Positions 34,151-41,925 of a stretch of 64,000 nucleotides of DNA are shown here, one piece after another (the stretch's first letter is position 1; every line of letters starts with the position of its first letter). The stretch comes from Bradyrhizobium elkanii USDA 76 (lineage in GTDB: Bacteria; Pseudomonadota; Alphaproteobacteria; Rhizobiales; Xanthobacteraceae), in assembly GCF_023278185.1 (NCBI RefSeq), contig NZ_CP066356.1:4890001-4954000 (forward strand). Direction: 5' to 3'. The notes under the pieces are model-generated. The model was given only the letters and a program-made list of their open reading frames with translations, searched no databases and was not told where the DNA came from. The position numbers were made by a program, and so were the translations under genes.

Positions 34151-34378
34151 ATGAGAACGCCAATATCGGTGAAGGACCTAGAGTTGATCGCGCTGCGCGA
34201 AATTCGCAGTTTTCTCGGCGGTGAATATGTGTGCCATGTGGAAGTCATTCCAGCGAGCGCGGATTGGAGACTTCATGCGACGGTCAGGGACGGTGCCGAT
34301 CTCAACCGAATCCAGCACGCCGCGGCAGCCACGACATTTAGATTGAAGCATCGGTATCACCTCAGGACCGATTGGTGA
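34151..34378 (+). CDS. Small hypothetical protein, last of the hsp20-linked cluster
   Basis: A 75-residue protein from ATG 34151. It has a simple alpha/beta look: a helix LELIALREIRSFLGGEYVCH, two strands VEVIPASADWRLHATVRDG, then a helix with HAAAATTFRLKHRYHLRTDW. No motif of a known family is seen, though similar sequences are common as hypothetical proteins in Bradyrhizobium. It follows the 59-residue gene by 44 bp and is closed by a perfect terminator, which marks the end of the cluster. Confidence 0.65.
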   Translation: MRTPISVKDLELIALREIRSFLGGEYVCHVEVIPASADWRLHATVRDGADLNRIQHAAAATTFRLKHRYHLRTDW

Positions 34379-34383
34379 CGACA

Positions 34384-34412
34384 GTGAGGGGGCGACAAAG
34401 CCCCCTCACTTC
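34384..34412 (+). terminator. Intrinsic terminator closing the hsp20-linked cluster
   Basis: GTGAGGGGGC (34384-34393), loop GACAAA, GCCCCCTCAC (34400-34409), then TTCACC. The 10-bp stem is perfect; the U-tract is short. Confidence 0.75.
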
Positions 34413-34735
34413 ACCCTGAAGAAGTGGCCCCAGCATCCGGATCATGCCGGGGTCAAGCTGGATCGCCGATCCGCTGTTCACCGAGAAGCAGCGGTCGTCG
34501 TTCTAGGGCTGAAAAAACACGAAATGAAAATCACGCGCCCTGTTCCGCGGATCATCCCAACGACATCCAGTTCCGGAAATAACTCGTGTGAATCTGGGCG
34601 AGATAAATTGCCGCTTTTTCCTGTCCAGGGCGACGGTCCAATGGAAATGATCGCGAATGTGCCCCGGGTCTTCGGGGGCAAGATCCGGGGCACGTTCATT
34701 CGTCCAATGCCGCTCTGCCGAGGAGCGGCGCATTG
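34413..34735. other. Intergenic region with a long inverted repeat
   Basis: No convincing gene in these 323 bp, although frames on both strands are open across 34478-34739. The clearest structure is GTGCCCCGG (34659-34667) with CCGGGGCAC (34685-34693), extended by GAA/TTC outside. Overlapping open frames on both strands with no ribosome binding site suggest a structured or repeat-derived segment. Confidence 0.4.
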
Positions 34736-34920
34736 CTAACGACGCGCCGAAGGTGCCGTTCCTAACGTCTTCCTTATCGCCGACCCGAGCCGGCGCTCAA
34801 CTCGCTTGCGGCTGGTGCCGACCTTCTTTGACGGCCTTCTTCACCGACGCTGCCGACTTCCGGGTTCGTAGCTCACCTCGTAATCCTGCCCGCCGGCGAC
34901 GCGCGCTATGCCCGTCGAAT
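34736..34920 (-). pseudogene. Decayed DUF3606-like gene
   Basis: Read leftward, three frames together spell a DUF3606-type sequence: ARVAGGQDYEVSYE (from about 34920), then in another frame RKSAASVKKAVKE, then in the third VGTSRKRVERRLGSA and a stop at 34736. One missing base after YE and one extra G after VKKAVKE explain the breaks. DUF3606 proteins are short rhizobial proteins with the DYEVxYxxxKxGVS and AVxxVGxSRxxVExxL pattern. No intact start is evident. Each frame alone is too short to be functional. Confidence 0.55.
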
Positions 34921-35088
34921 GAGGCGCGGTCGGCGCTTGACACCGCCGCACCTCTCGCTGTATGGCCCTGCGCCATGAAGCTGAACCGGACCCACCGCCG
35001 CGCCATCTGCCGTCGTCGCACCCGCGACGATGCTGGGCTGCGCCGTGTCCGACGCCATCGCTGATCCTATAAATCAGCCAAGGTTTTC

Positions 35089-35126
35089 GAGAAGGCCGCG
35101 CCCCCAAAGCGCGGCCTTCTCGCTTT
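35089..35126 (+). terminator. Very strong stem-loop before the aminotransferase gene
   Basis: GAGAAGGCCGCGC (35089-35101) and GCGCGGCCTTCTC (35109-35121) form a 13-bp perfect stem with a 7-base loop, followed by GCTTTT. It ends 47 bp before the aminotransferase start codon, so it either isolates that gene from upstream transcripts or acts in its leader. Confidence 0.75.
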
Positions 35127-35167
35127 TCGGCCCGCCCTTTCCCACACCGACCCCAGAGGAGAACGAC

Positions 35168-36364
35168 GTGACCAACGCTACCCATCCGTTCGACGCGCTG
35201 ATGGACATCACCGCCCGCCCCGAGGTCGTGTTCGTGCGCGGCGCCGGCTCGTATTTGTGGGACAGCAACCGCAACCGCTATCTCGACTTCGTGCAGGGCT
35301 GGGCCGTGAACCCACTCGGCCACTCGCCGGTCATCGTGGCCGACGCGCTGGCGGCGCAGGCCAGACGGCTGCTCACGCCAAGCCCGGCATTCTACAACGA
35401 GCAGAGCCTGAAACTGGCAAAGCTGCTGGTCGACAACAGCTGCTTCGACCAGGTGTTCTTTGCCAATTCGGGCGCGGAGGCCAATGAAGGCGCGATCAAG
35501 CTCGCGCGGAAATTCGGCGCCAAGTACAAGAATGGCGCCCACGAGATCATCACCTTCGAAGGCGGCTTCCACGGCCGCACGCTCGCGACCATGTCGGCCT
35601 CGGGCAAGAAGGCGTTCGAGCTCCTGTTCGAGCCGAAGGTCCCGGGCTTCCGCAAAGCCCGGCTGAACGACATCGAGTCGGTGCGAAAGCTGATCTCGTC
35701 GTCGACGGTCGCGGTCATGCTGGAGCCGATCCAGGGCGAGGCCGGCGTCTGGCCCGCGACGGATGAATTCTTGAAGGAGTTGCGGGCGCTGACCCAGCAG
35801 CGCGGCCTGCTGCTCATTGTCGACGAGATTCAGACCGGCATCGGCCGGACCGGAAAGCTGTTCGGCTATCAGCACGCCGGGATCGAGCCCGACATCATGA
35901 CGCTCGGCAAGGGCATCGGCGGCGGCGTGCCGCTCGCGGCCCTGCTCGCGACCGAGCATGCCTCGTGCTTCGATCACGGCGATCAGGGCGGCACCTTCAA
36001 CGGCAATCCCTTGATGTGCGCCGCGGGGCTTGTCGTGCTCGATCAGGTCGGCAAGCCCGATTTCCTGAAATCGGTCGTCGATGCCGGCCTTTTGCTCGAG
36101 CGCGAATTGCAGCGGCTGTCGTCGCGGCATGGGCTCGGCGAGATCAGGGGCCGCGGCCTCCTGCTGGCGCTCGATCTCAAGATGCCGATCGGCGCCGCCG
36201 TCGTCGCTGAGGCGTTCGCGGCCGGCGTGCTGATCAACTCGCCGCAGCCGGACACGCTGCGCTTCATGCCGGCGCTCAACGTGACGCGGGAGGAGATTTC
36301 CCTGGTCATCGACTGCCTGGATACGGTGCTGACCAAGGTCGGCGCTGCGCGCCGCGTGGCGTAG
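35168..36364 (+). CDS. Acetylornithine-type class III aminotransferase
   Basis: A 398-residue PLP enzyme of the ArgD/OAT group. Evidence: [26 protein letters not shown] at the start, [35 protein letters not shown], the PLP-ring Asp in [15 protein letters not shown], the Schiff-base Lys in [16 protein letters not shown] and [13 protein letters not shown]. It would transfer the amino group between acetylornithine (or succinyl-diaminopimelate) and 2-oxoglutarate. No argF lies next to it, so it may be a second copy with another omega-amino substrate. The start is GTG 35168 after AGAGGAG; the frame open from 35030 crosses the strong stem-loop and is unlikely. Confidence 0.88.
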   Translation: MTNATHPFDALMDITARPEVVFVRGAGSYLWDSNRNRYLDFVQGWAVNPLGHSPVIVADALAAQARRLLTPSPAFYNEQSLKLAKLLVDNSCFDQVFFANSGAEANEGAIKLARKFGAKYKNGAHEIITFEGGFHGRTLATMSASGKKAFELLFEPKVPGFRKARLNDIESVRKLISSSTVAVMLEPIQGEAGVWPATDEFLKELRALTQQRGLLLIVDEIQTGIGRTGKLFGYQHAGIEPDIMTLGKGIGGGVPLAALLATEHASCFDHGDQGGTFNGNPLMCAAGLVVLDQVGKPDFLKSVVDAGLLLERELQRLSSRHGLGEIRGRGLLLALDLKMPIGAAVVAEAFAAGVLINSPQPDTLRFMPALNVTREEISLVIDCLDTVLTKVGAARRVA

Positions 36365-36391
36365 CGCCCGCGCTCGTCGTTGCGAGCGAAG

Positions 36392-36470
36392 CGAAGCAAT
36401 CCATCCCTCCACACATGCGGGACAATGGATTGCTTCGACGCTTCAGCGCAAAATTGCTTTGCAATTTTGT
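36392..36470. repeat. Palindromic intergenic repeat (GCAATCCAT family)
   Basis: CGAAGCAATCCAT (36392-36404) pairs with ATGGATTGCTTCG (36425-36437), and AAAATTGC (36450-36457) with GCAATTTT (36461-36468). The flanks (TTGCGAGCGAAGC, GCGAGCGCC) are those of a repeat frequent in Bradyrhizobium and Rhodopseudomonas intergenic DNA. It lies between convergent genes and could end both transcripts. Confidence 0.7.
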
Positions 36471-36498
36471 CGCGAGCGCCTCGGAATGACGGCGAGAG

Positions 36499-37473
36499 TT
36501 ACGGCCGCAGGATCGCTGCGCCGGTGGTCGCCCGGCTCTCCAGGTCGATATGCGCCTTGGCCGCATCCTTCAGTGCATAGGCGTGGTTGATCGGCACGTG
36601 CAGCTTGCCGTTGATCACGGCGGCGAACAGCGTGTCGGCGCCTTCGAGCAATTCCTTGCGGGTGCCGACATAGTCGTTGAGCTTGGGCCGCGTCGCGAAC
36701 AGCGAGCCGTGGTTGTTGAGCTCGGCGAGCGGGAACGGCGGCACCGGACCTGACGCGTTGCCGAAGGAGACGAACAGGCCGCGCGGCCGGAGGCAGGACA
36801 GCGATCCCGGGAACGTGGTCTTGCCGACGCCGTCATAGACGACGTCGCAGAGTTCGCCGCGGCTGATCTGCTTGACGCGTTCGACGAAGTTCTCCTCGTT
36901 GTAGAGGATGACGTGATCGCAACCATTGGCGAGTGCGAGATCGGCCTTCGCCTTCGAGCCGACGGTGCCGATGACATGCGCGCCGAGCGCCCGCGCCCAT
37001 TGGCAGGCGAGCAGCCCGATGCCGCCCGCCGCGGCGTGGATCAGCACGCGATGGCCCTGCTCGACCTTGAAGGTCTTGTGCAGAAGGTACCAGACCGTAA
37101 GTCCCTTGAGCATCAGCACGGCGCCCTGCTCGTAGGTAATGTGGTCGGGCAGTTTGACGAGCTTGTCGGCCGGGATGACGCGCTCGGACGCGTAGCCGCC
37201 GAGATTGTAGTAATAGGCGACGCGGTCGCCGGGATGGAAATTGGTCACCCCCGGCCCCACGGCCAACACCTCGCCTGCGGCCTCGTTGCCGGCAATGAAC
37301 GGCAGGCCGGGCGCCTTGTAGAGGCCGGTGCGGAAATAGACGTCGATGAAGTTCAGACCGACCGCGTGCTGGCGGATCCGGACCTCGCCGGTCCCCGGCG
37401 CGCCCACCTCGACGTCCTCATAGGTCAGGACTTCCGGGCCCCCCACCTGGTGCACGCGCACAGCCTTGGTCAT
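36499..37473 (-). CDS. Zinc-free quinone oxidoreductase (MDR family)
   Basis: A 324-residue medium-chain dehydrogenase/reductase of the QOR type: MTKAVRVHQVGGPEVLTYEDV at the start, GLNFIDVYFRTGLY, PFIAGNEAAGEV, the NADPH motif HAAAGGIGLLACQWARALGA (~150) with GTVGSKAKADLA after it, and VYDGVGKTTFPGSL. Zinc ligands of alcohol dehydrogenases are missing, so it reduces quinones or enones with NADPH. GGGGAG lies before ATG 37473. It is a single gene, convergent with the aminotransferase. Confidence 0.9.
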   Translation of the reverse strand: MTKAVRVHQVGGPEVLTYEDVEVGAPGTGEVRIRQHAVGLNFIDVYFRTGLYKAPGLPFIAGNEAAGEVLAVGPGVTNFHPGDRVAYYYNLGGYASERVIPADKLVKLPDHITYEQGAVLMLKGLTVWYLLHKTFKVEQGHRVLIHAAAGGIGLLACQWARALGAHVIGTVGSKAKADLALANGCDHVILYNEENFVERVKQISRGELCDVVYDGVGKTTFPGSLSCLRPRGLFVSFGNASGPVPPFPLAELNNHGSLFATRPKLNDYVGTRKELLEGADTLFAAVINGKLHVPINHAYALKDAAKAHIDLESRATTGAAILRP

Positions 37474-37560
37474 GTCGTCGCTCCCCTCAGATATCAGCGT
37501 CAGGCGAGCGAATGCCATCGCGGCCGGCTTGTCAACCAAGCGGGCGGGAACCGGCTACGG

Positions 37561-37632
37561 CATGATCCGGAAAAGCGCGAAGCGGTTTCCCCTCGCGCCA
37601 AACGCGCAGCGTTTGCGCGGAGACAATGCCCA
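37561..37632. repeat. Compound intergenic repeat, copy 2
   Basis: CATGATCCGGAAAAG, CGAAGCGGTTTCC and GTTTGCGCGGAGA follow each other here as in the first half of the element at 3683-3755, with few differences over about 72 bp. The distal arm is changed (AATGCCC for CATGCTC), so the outer stem is broken in this copy. It abuts the stop codon of terC. Confidence 0.8.
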
Positions 37633-38358
37633 TTAGCGCGCCGGCTTCCTGCGGTTGCGCTTGGCCATGACGTTGAACGCCTCGACGGCGGCCGAGAAGG
37701 CGATCGCGAAATAGATGTAGCCGCGCGGAATGTGGAATTTGAAGCCGTCGGCCACCAGCGCCACGCCGATCAGCACCAGGAAGGCCAGCGCCAGCATCTT
37801 GGTGGTCGGATGCTCCGCGACAAACCGCGCCACCGGTCCCGACGAGATGTACATGATGGCGCAGGCAATCACCACCGCCGCGATCATGATCTCGATGTCC
37901 TGGGCCATGCCGATCGCGGTGATGATCGAATCCAGCGAGAACACCAGGTCGATGATGATGATCTGCACGATCACCCAGAAGAACGCGCCGGCGCTCGGCC
38001 TGTCGTCGGCTTCCGCCTCGCGCGCCTCGACCTCGCCGTGGATCTCGTGGGTCGCTTTCGCGATCAGGAACAGGCCGCCGCCGATCAGGATGATGTCGCG
38101 CCACGACAACGCGACGTCCTTAACAGTGATCACCGGCTGGGTCAGCCCGATCAGCCAGACCAGGATCGAGAGCAGCAGAATGCGGAACAGCAGCGCCAGC
38201 AGCAGGCCGATCTGCCGCGCGCGCTTGGCCTGCGCCGGCGGGATCCGCGATACGATCACCGACAGGAAAATCACGTTGTCGATGCCGAGCACGATCTCGA
38301 GCGCAGTCAGGGTCAACAGCGCCGCCCAGGCTTCCGGGCTGGTGATCAATTGCATCAT
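37633..38358 (-). CDS. TerC-family integral membrane protein
   Basis: A 241-residue protein with seven or so membrane helices. TerC motifs are EIVLGIDNVIFLSVIVSRIP (~25-44) and IIIIDLVFSLDSIITAIGM (~130), each with conserved Asp inside the membrane, and SPVARF-like and GFKFHIPRGYIYFAIAFS near the end. The family is linked to metal (Mn) export and tellurite resistance; here metal export is the more likely role. The start at 38358 overlaps the stop of the upstream pcs gene as ATGA, so both are translated together. Confidence 0.88.
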   Translation of the reverse strand: MMQLITSPEAWAALLTLTALEIVLGIDNVIFLSVIVSRIPPAQAKRARQIGLLLALLFRILLLSILVWLIGLTQPVITVKDVALSWRDIILIGGGLFLIAKATHEIHGEVEAREAEADDRPSAGAFFWVIVQIIIIDLVFSLDSIITAIGMAQDIEIMIAAVVIACAIMYISSGPVARFVAEHPTTKMLALAFLVLIGVALVADGFKFHIPRGYIYFAIAFSAAVEAFNVMAKRNRRKPAR

Positions 38359-39083
38359 GCTCTGAAGGCTTTCATCCGGCGGATCACGGTATCGCTGCCG
38401 ATGATGTAGGCGGCGATGGCGCAGAGCCCGAAGGTGACCGGGGCTCCGACCACGAAATCGTTGGCAAGCGTGTACATGCCGAGCAGCGCCCATGCGCCGA
38501 GCAGCCACAGCGTCAGCCAGCGCAGCCGCACCACACGCAGCGGGTGCAGCACGTGGAACGGCGCGAAGGTCAGCGCGATCAGGGCCGCGACCACGATCGT
38601 CGACAGCACCGGCGGCAGGTGCAGCAGGAACAGATAGAACGCCGCCGCATTCCACAGCGCCGGGAAGCCACGGAAATGGTTGTCATCGGCCTTCATGCGG
38701 CGATCGGCGAAATACAGCGCGCTGGAGACCACGATGCCGATGCCGAGGATCGGCGCCGCCAGCGGCAGCAGCATGCCGCTCGCGGTGATCGCATAGGCCG
38801 GCACGAACACATAGGTGACGAAATCAACCACCAGGTCGAGCACCTCGCCCGACCAGTTCGGCTGTAGCCGCACCACGTCGAACCGGCGCGCCAGCGGGCC
38901 GTCGATCCCGTCGATGATCAGCGCGACCCCGAGCCAGGCGAACATGTTGGCCCAGTGCTCGCGCACCGCCTCCAGCATCGCCAGCAGCGCGACCCCGGCG
39001 CCGAGCGCCGTGAAAATATGAACGGAGAATGCGGCGGTCCGCATCCGTTCTGGCAACGCATCGGGCTGGCTCGAATGCTCCAT
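38355..39083 (-). CDS. pcs: Phosphatidylcholine synthase (CDP-alcohol phosphatidyltransferase)
   Basis: A 242-residue membrane enzyme that joins CDP-diacylglycerol and choline. The CDP-alcohol transferase motif is IIDGIDGPLARRFDV with the later Gly and Asp residues in SGEVLDLVVDFVTYVFVPA, the form seen in Pcs rather than PgsA or PssA. Seven to eight helices follow, with CAIAAYIIG near the end. ATG 39083 gives the usual Pcs length of about 240; the frame is open to 39200. Rhizobia make phosphatidylcholine for symbiosis and stress. It overlaps terC by four bases and is divergent from the ubiH-like gene. Confidence 0.88.
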   Translation of the reverse strand: MEHSSQPDALPERMRTAAFSVHIFTALGAGVALLAMLEAVREHWANMFAWLGVALIIDGIDGPLARRFDVVRLQPNWSGEVLDLVVDFVTYVFVPAYAITASGMLLPLAAPILGIGIVVSSALYFADRRMKADDNHFRGFPALWNAAAFYLFLLHLPPVLSTIVVAALIALTFAPFHVLHPLRVVRLRWLTLWLLGAWALLGMYTLANDFVVGAPVTFGLCAIAAYIIGSDTVIRRMKAFRA

Positions 39084-39215
39084 CGGCCGAGTGCTATCAG
39101 GAATCGGACCGGTTTGCATATGCGGTCTTGCGGCGTTCCGCCGCGCAAAGCGTTGGAAACTCTTGGTGGTTACCGATGGCTTGAAAATCGGGCCAAGCAT
39201 GTCAAATGTCCTGCT

Positions 39216-40400
39216 ATGACCGACAGCTCGCTGGATTATGACGTTATCGTAATAGGCGGCGGTCCGGCCGGATTGACGGCTGCGATTGCCCTTGCCGACG
39301 CAGGTGCACGGACCGCGTTGCTGGCGCGCCGCGCGCCCTATGCCGACAACCGGACCACCGCGCTGCTCGGTGCCTCGACCGATATCCTGGATCGGCTCGA
39401 CGTCTGGCGGCGCTGCAGCGACCGAGCGGCGGCACTCAAGACCATGCGCCTCGTCGACGACACTGGCCGCCTGATCCGCGCGCCCGAGGTGCGCTTCTCA
39501 TCCGACGAGATCGGCCGCGAGCAGTTTGGCTTCAACATCGACAACCGCTCGCTGGTCGCGGCGCTCGAGGACCGCGCCGGTGAACTGTCCGCGTTGACGC
39601 GGTTCGACGATGAAGCCGCCTCGGTGCGGCCGGACGCTGCCGCGGTCACCGTGGTGACGCGGCAGGGCCAGTCGCTTCAGGCCCGGCTCGTGGTCGGTGC
39701 CGACGGGCGCAATTCATTGTCCCGCGAGGCCGCCGGCATCGAGGTGACGAGCCGCGAGCTCGGGCAGTCCGCCCTCACCTTCAACATCACCCATACCCGC
39801 CCGCACCACAACATCTCGACCGAATTCCACACCGAGCACGGCCCCTGCGTGTTCGTGCCGCTCAGCGGCAACCGAAGCAGCGTGGTCTGGGTCTCGGCGC
39901 CCAAGGAGGCCGAGCGGCTGATGGCGCTCGGGGACGACGAATTGTCCCTCGCGGCCGAGCGACAATCGCATTCGATCCTCGGCCGCGTCGAGGTCCAGGG
40001 CGGCCGTCACGTGTTTCCGCTCGCGATCGAGCGGCCCCGGCAATTCGCCAAAAACCGAATCGCGCTGGTCGGGGAATCCGCCCATGTGCTGCCGCCGATC
40101 GGCGCGCAGGGCCTCAATATGGGACTGCGCGATGCCGCCGATATCGCCGAGATCGCGGGTCAGGCGATCGGTCGCGGCGAAGATCCCGGCGCGCCCAATG
40201 TGCTGTCGCGCTACCAGGCGGCGCGGCGCCCCGATGTCGCCAGCCGGACCTGGGCTATCGACATCGCCAACCGGTCGCTGCTGAGCGATTTCCTCGGCAT
40301 GCAGACGGCGCGCGCTGCCGGCCTGCATCTGCTCGGCGCATTCGGCCCGTTGCGGCGCCTCGCGATGCGCGAAGGCCTTGCCCCGTCTTGGCGGCGGTGA
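39216..40400 (+). CDS. UbiH/UbiF-family FAD-dependent hydroxylase
   Basis: A 394-residue flavoprotein monooxygenase of ubiquinone synthesis. FAD motif 1 is DVIVIGGGPAGLTAAIALA, the DG motif LVVGADGRNSLSREAAG, and the second FAD motif RIALVGESAHVLPPIGAQGLNMGLRDAADIAE. The usual GD is GES here, as in some alphaproteobacterial members. The enzyme hydroxylates the ring of the polyprenyl phenol precursor using NAD(P)H and O2; which position cannot be read from sequence. ATG 39216 is the family start; the long frame from 38955 overlaps pcs antisense. Confidence 0.9.
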   Translation: MTDSSLDYDVIVIGGGPAGLTAAIALADAGARTALLARRAPYADNRTTALLGASTDILDRLDVWRRCSDRAAALKTMRLVDDTGRLIRAPEVRFSSDEIGREQFGFNIDNRSLVAALEDRAGELSALTRFDDEAASVRPDAAAVTVVTRQGQSLQARLVVGADGRNSLSREAAGIEVTSRELGQSALTFNITHTRPHHNISTEFHTEHGPCVFVPLSGNRSSVVWVSAPKEAERLMALGDDELSLAAERQSHSILGRVEVQGGRHVFPLAIERPRQFAKNRIALVGESAHVLPPIGAQGLNMGLRDAADIAEIAGQAIGRGEDPGAPNVLSRYQAARRPDVASRTWAIDIANRSLLSDFLGMQTARAAGLHLLGAFGPLRRLAMREGLAPSWRR

Positions 40401-40456
40401 GCAAAGCGTTTTCGAGCGAAGTGGGTACCGGTTCGCGTTAAGAAAACGCGTCAAAT
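40401..40456. repeat. Palindromic intergenic repeat (GCGTTTTC family)
   Basis: GCGTTTTC (40406-40413) pairs with GAAAACGC (40442-40449), with GAGCGAAGTGGGTACCGG in the loop. The element fills the gap between the convergent ubiH-like and AEC genes. A related degenerate form, AGCGCTTTCAAGCGAAGCGG, occurs after the amidase gene at 20405-20424. Confidence 0.7.
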
Positions 40457-40470
40457 AAGAAGCGCGCCGA

Positions 40471-41424
40471 TCAGGGAAACACCAGCCGTCCGCTCTGGAT
40501 GAACCACATCACGCTGGTCAGCGTGACCACCGAGGCGAAGGTGCCGATCAGCACCGCGACTGAGGCCGGCTCGATCCAGGTGTCGTTCTGCCGCGCGATC
40601 ACGAACACGTTGAGCGCCGGCGGCAGCGACGCCATCAGCACCGCTGTCGCAGCCCAAGGCTGCGCGAACGGGCCGAACAGCAGCATCAGGCCGAACGCCA
40701 GCAGCGGATGGATCAAAAGCTTGATCGCGACCACGCCCGGGACCTCCCACGGCACCCGCTCGAACGGCCGCAGCGCCACCGTGATGCCGAGCACGAACAG
40801 CGCCGTCGGCGCGGCGGCGTTTTCCAGGAACTGGATGGTGCGATCGAGCGCGACCGGGATCGGGATGCGAAACGCGGCGACCAGCGCCCCGAACACGGCC
40901 GACATGATCAGCGGGTTCTGCACGATCTGCCGCAGCACCACGCCAAGTGCGTGCAGCAGCGAGGGATGGTCGCGGTCGGTGAGCTCGATCAAGAGCGGCA
41001 CGATCGAGAACAGGAAGATGCTGTCGCAGCAGAAGATCAGCGCGGTCGGCGCCGCCGCCTTGGCACCGAGCACGGCAAGCGCGAGGCCAGGCCCCATATA
41101 GCCGATATTGCCGTAGGCGCCTGACAGGCCGGCCAGCGTCGCCTCGCGCAGCGTAAGCCCGCCGATCACCTTGCCCGCGACCATCGCCAGGAAGAATGCG
41201 AGCACGGTTCCGAGCGTGGTGGCGATCAGGAATGGCGGGTTGTTCAGCTCCGCAAACGGCGTCTTGGACATGATCCCGAACAGCAGCGCCGGCAACGAAA
41301 CGTAAAGCAGGAAGAAATTCATCCAGGCGAGCCCGCTCTCGGGCAACCCCTTGGCCTTGCCGCACGCGTAACCGATGAAGATCAAGCCGAAATACGGCAA
41401 CGCCAGATTGAGGATATCGATCAT
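40471..41424 (-). CDS. AEC-family transporter (auxin efflux carrier type)
   Basis: A 317-residue membrane protein with ten predicted helices in two five-helix halves. Family features: LPYFGLIFIGYACGKAKGLPE at the N-terminus, SGAYGNIGYMGPGLAL (the conserved N-x-G-Y-MG segment after helix 4) and LMASLPPALNVFVIARQ in the second half. Bacterial members export or import organic acids such as malate or malonate; the plant auxin name is historical. The start at ATG 41424 follows no strong site. It is a single gene, divergent from hspQ. Confidence 0.88.
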   Translation of the reverse strand: MIDILNLALPYFGLIFIGYACGKAKGLPESGLAWMNFFLLYVSLPALLFGIMSKTPFAELNNPPFLIATTLGTVLAFFLAMVAGKVIGGLTLREATLAGLSGAYGNIGYMGPGLALAVLGAKAAAPTALIFCCDSIFLFSIVPLLIELTDRDHPSLLHALGVVLRQIVQNPLIMSAVFGALVAAFRIPIPVALDRTIQFLENAAAPTALFVLGITVALRPFERVPWEVPGVVAIKLLIHPLLAFGLMLLFGPFAQPWAATAVLMASLPPALNVFVIARQNDTWIEPASVAVLIGTFASVVTLTSVMWFIQSGRLVFP

Positions 41425-41545
41425 TCTGAAAGTAGTTTCTCGGCCGGATTTCGGGTCGTTTTTGCAGGGCTGGAATCGGTAAAGCGCGGGTTAATTCGGA
41501 GCTTAGCCCCTAGCATCGGCCACAATGTTGGTCTATCGACGAGCC

Positions 41546-41878
41546 ATGATCAAAGCGCGCACCGCCAAGTTTCAGATCGGGCAGATCGTCCGTCACCGGG
41601 TGTTCTCCTTCCGGGGCGTGATTTTTGACATCGACCCGGAGTTCAACAACACCGAGGAATGGTGGCTGTCGATCCCCGAGGACATGCGGCCCCACAAGGA
41701 CCAGCCGTTCTACCACTTGCTCGCGGAAAACTCGGAGAGCGAGTACGTCGCCTATGTCTCGGAGCAGAACCTCCTGCCCGACGAGTCCGGCGAGCCGATC
41801 CGGCATTCGCAGGTGGCGGAGATCTTCATCAAGGACAAATCGGGCGGCTACCGTCCGCGCAACCCGTCGCTGAACTGA
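41546..41878 (+). CDS. hspQ: Heat-shock protein HspQ
   Basis: A 110-residue HspQ with the classic start KFQIGQIVRHRVFSFRGVIFDIDPEFNN, then WYHxx-like PFYHLLAENSE and YVAYVSEQNLLPD. In Escherichia coli HspQ binds hemimethylated oriC, lowers mutant DnaA and enhances Lon. ATG 41546 fits the usual length; an in-frame ATG at 41525 adds seven residues. There is no ROSE-like leader here. It converges with the MFS exporter 47 bp downstream. Confidence 0.92.
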   Translation: MIKARTAKFQIGQIVRHRVFSFRGVIFDIDPEFNNTEEWWLSIPEDMRPHKDQPFYHLLAENSESEYVAYVSEQNLLPDESGEPIRHSQVAEIFIKDKSGGYRPRNPSLN

Positions 41879-41925
41879 GGTTCGGCGGCGTTCCGGCGGA
41901 TGCCACGGCGGTCGCGCTGCCACGC

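Noticed and set aside
34478..34739. Overlapping ORFs on both strands
   Set aside because: Mutual shadows in a palindromic segment with no ribosome binding sites or family resemblance.
34841..36412. 523-codon minus-strand ORF
   Set aside because: Antisense to the aminotransferase; only its last 14 or so residues correspond to the DUF3606 remnant.
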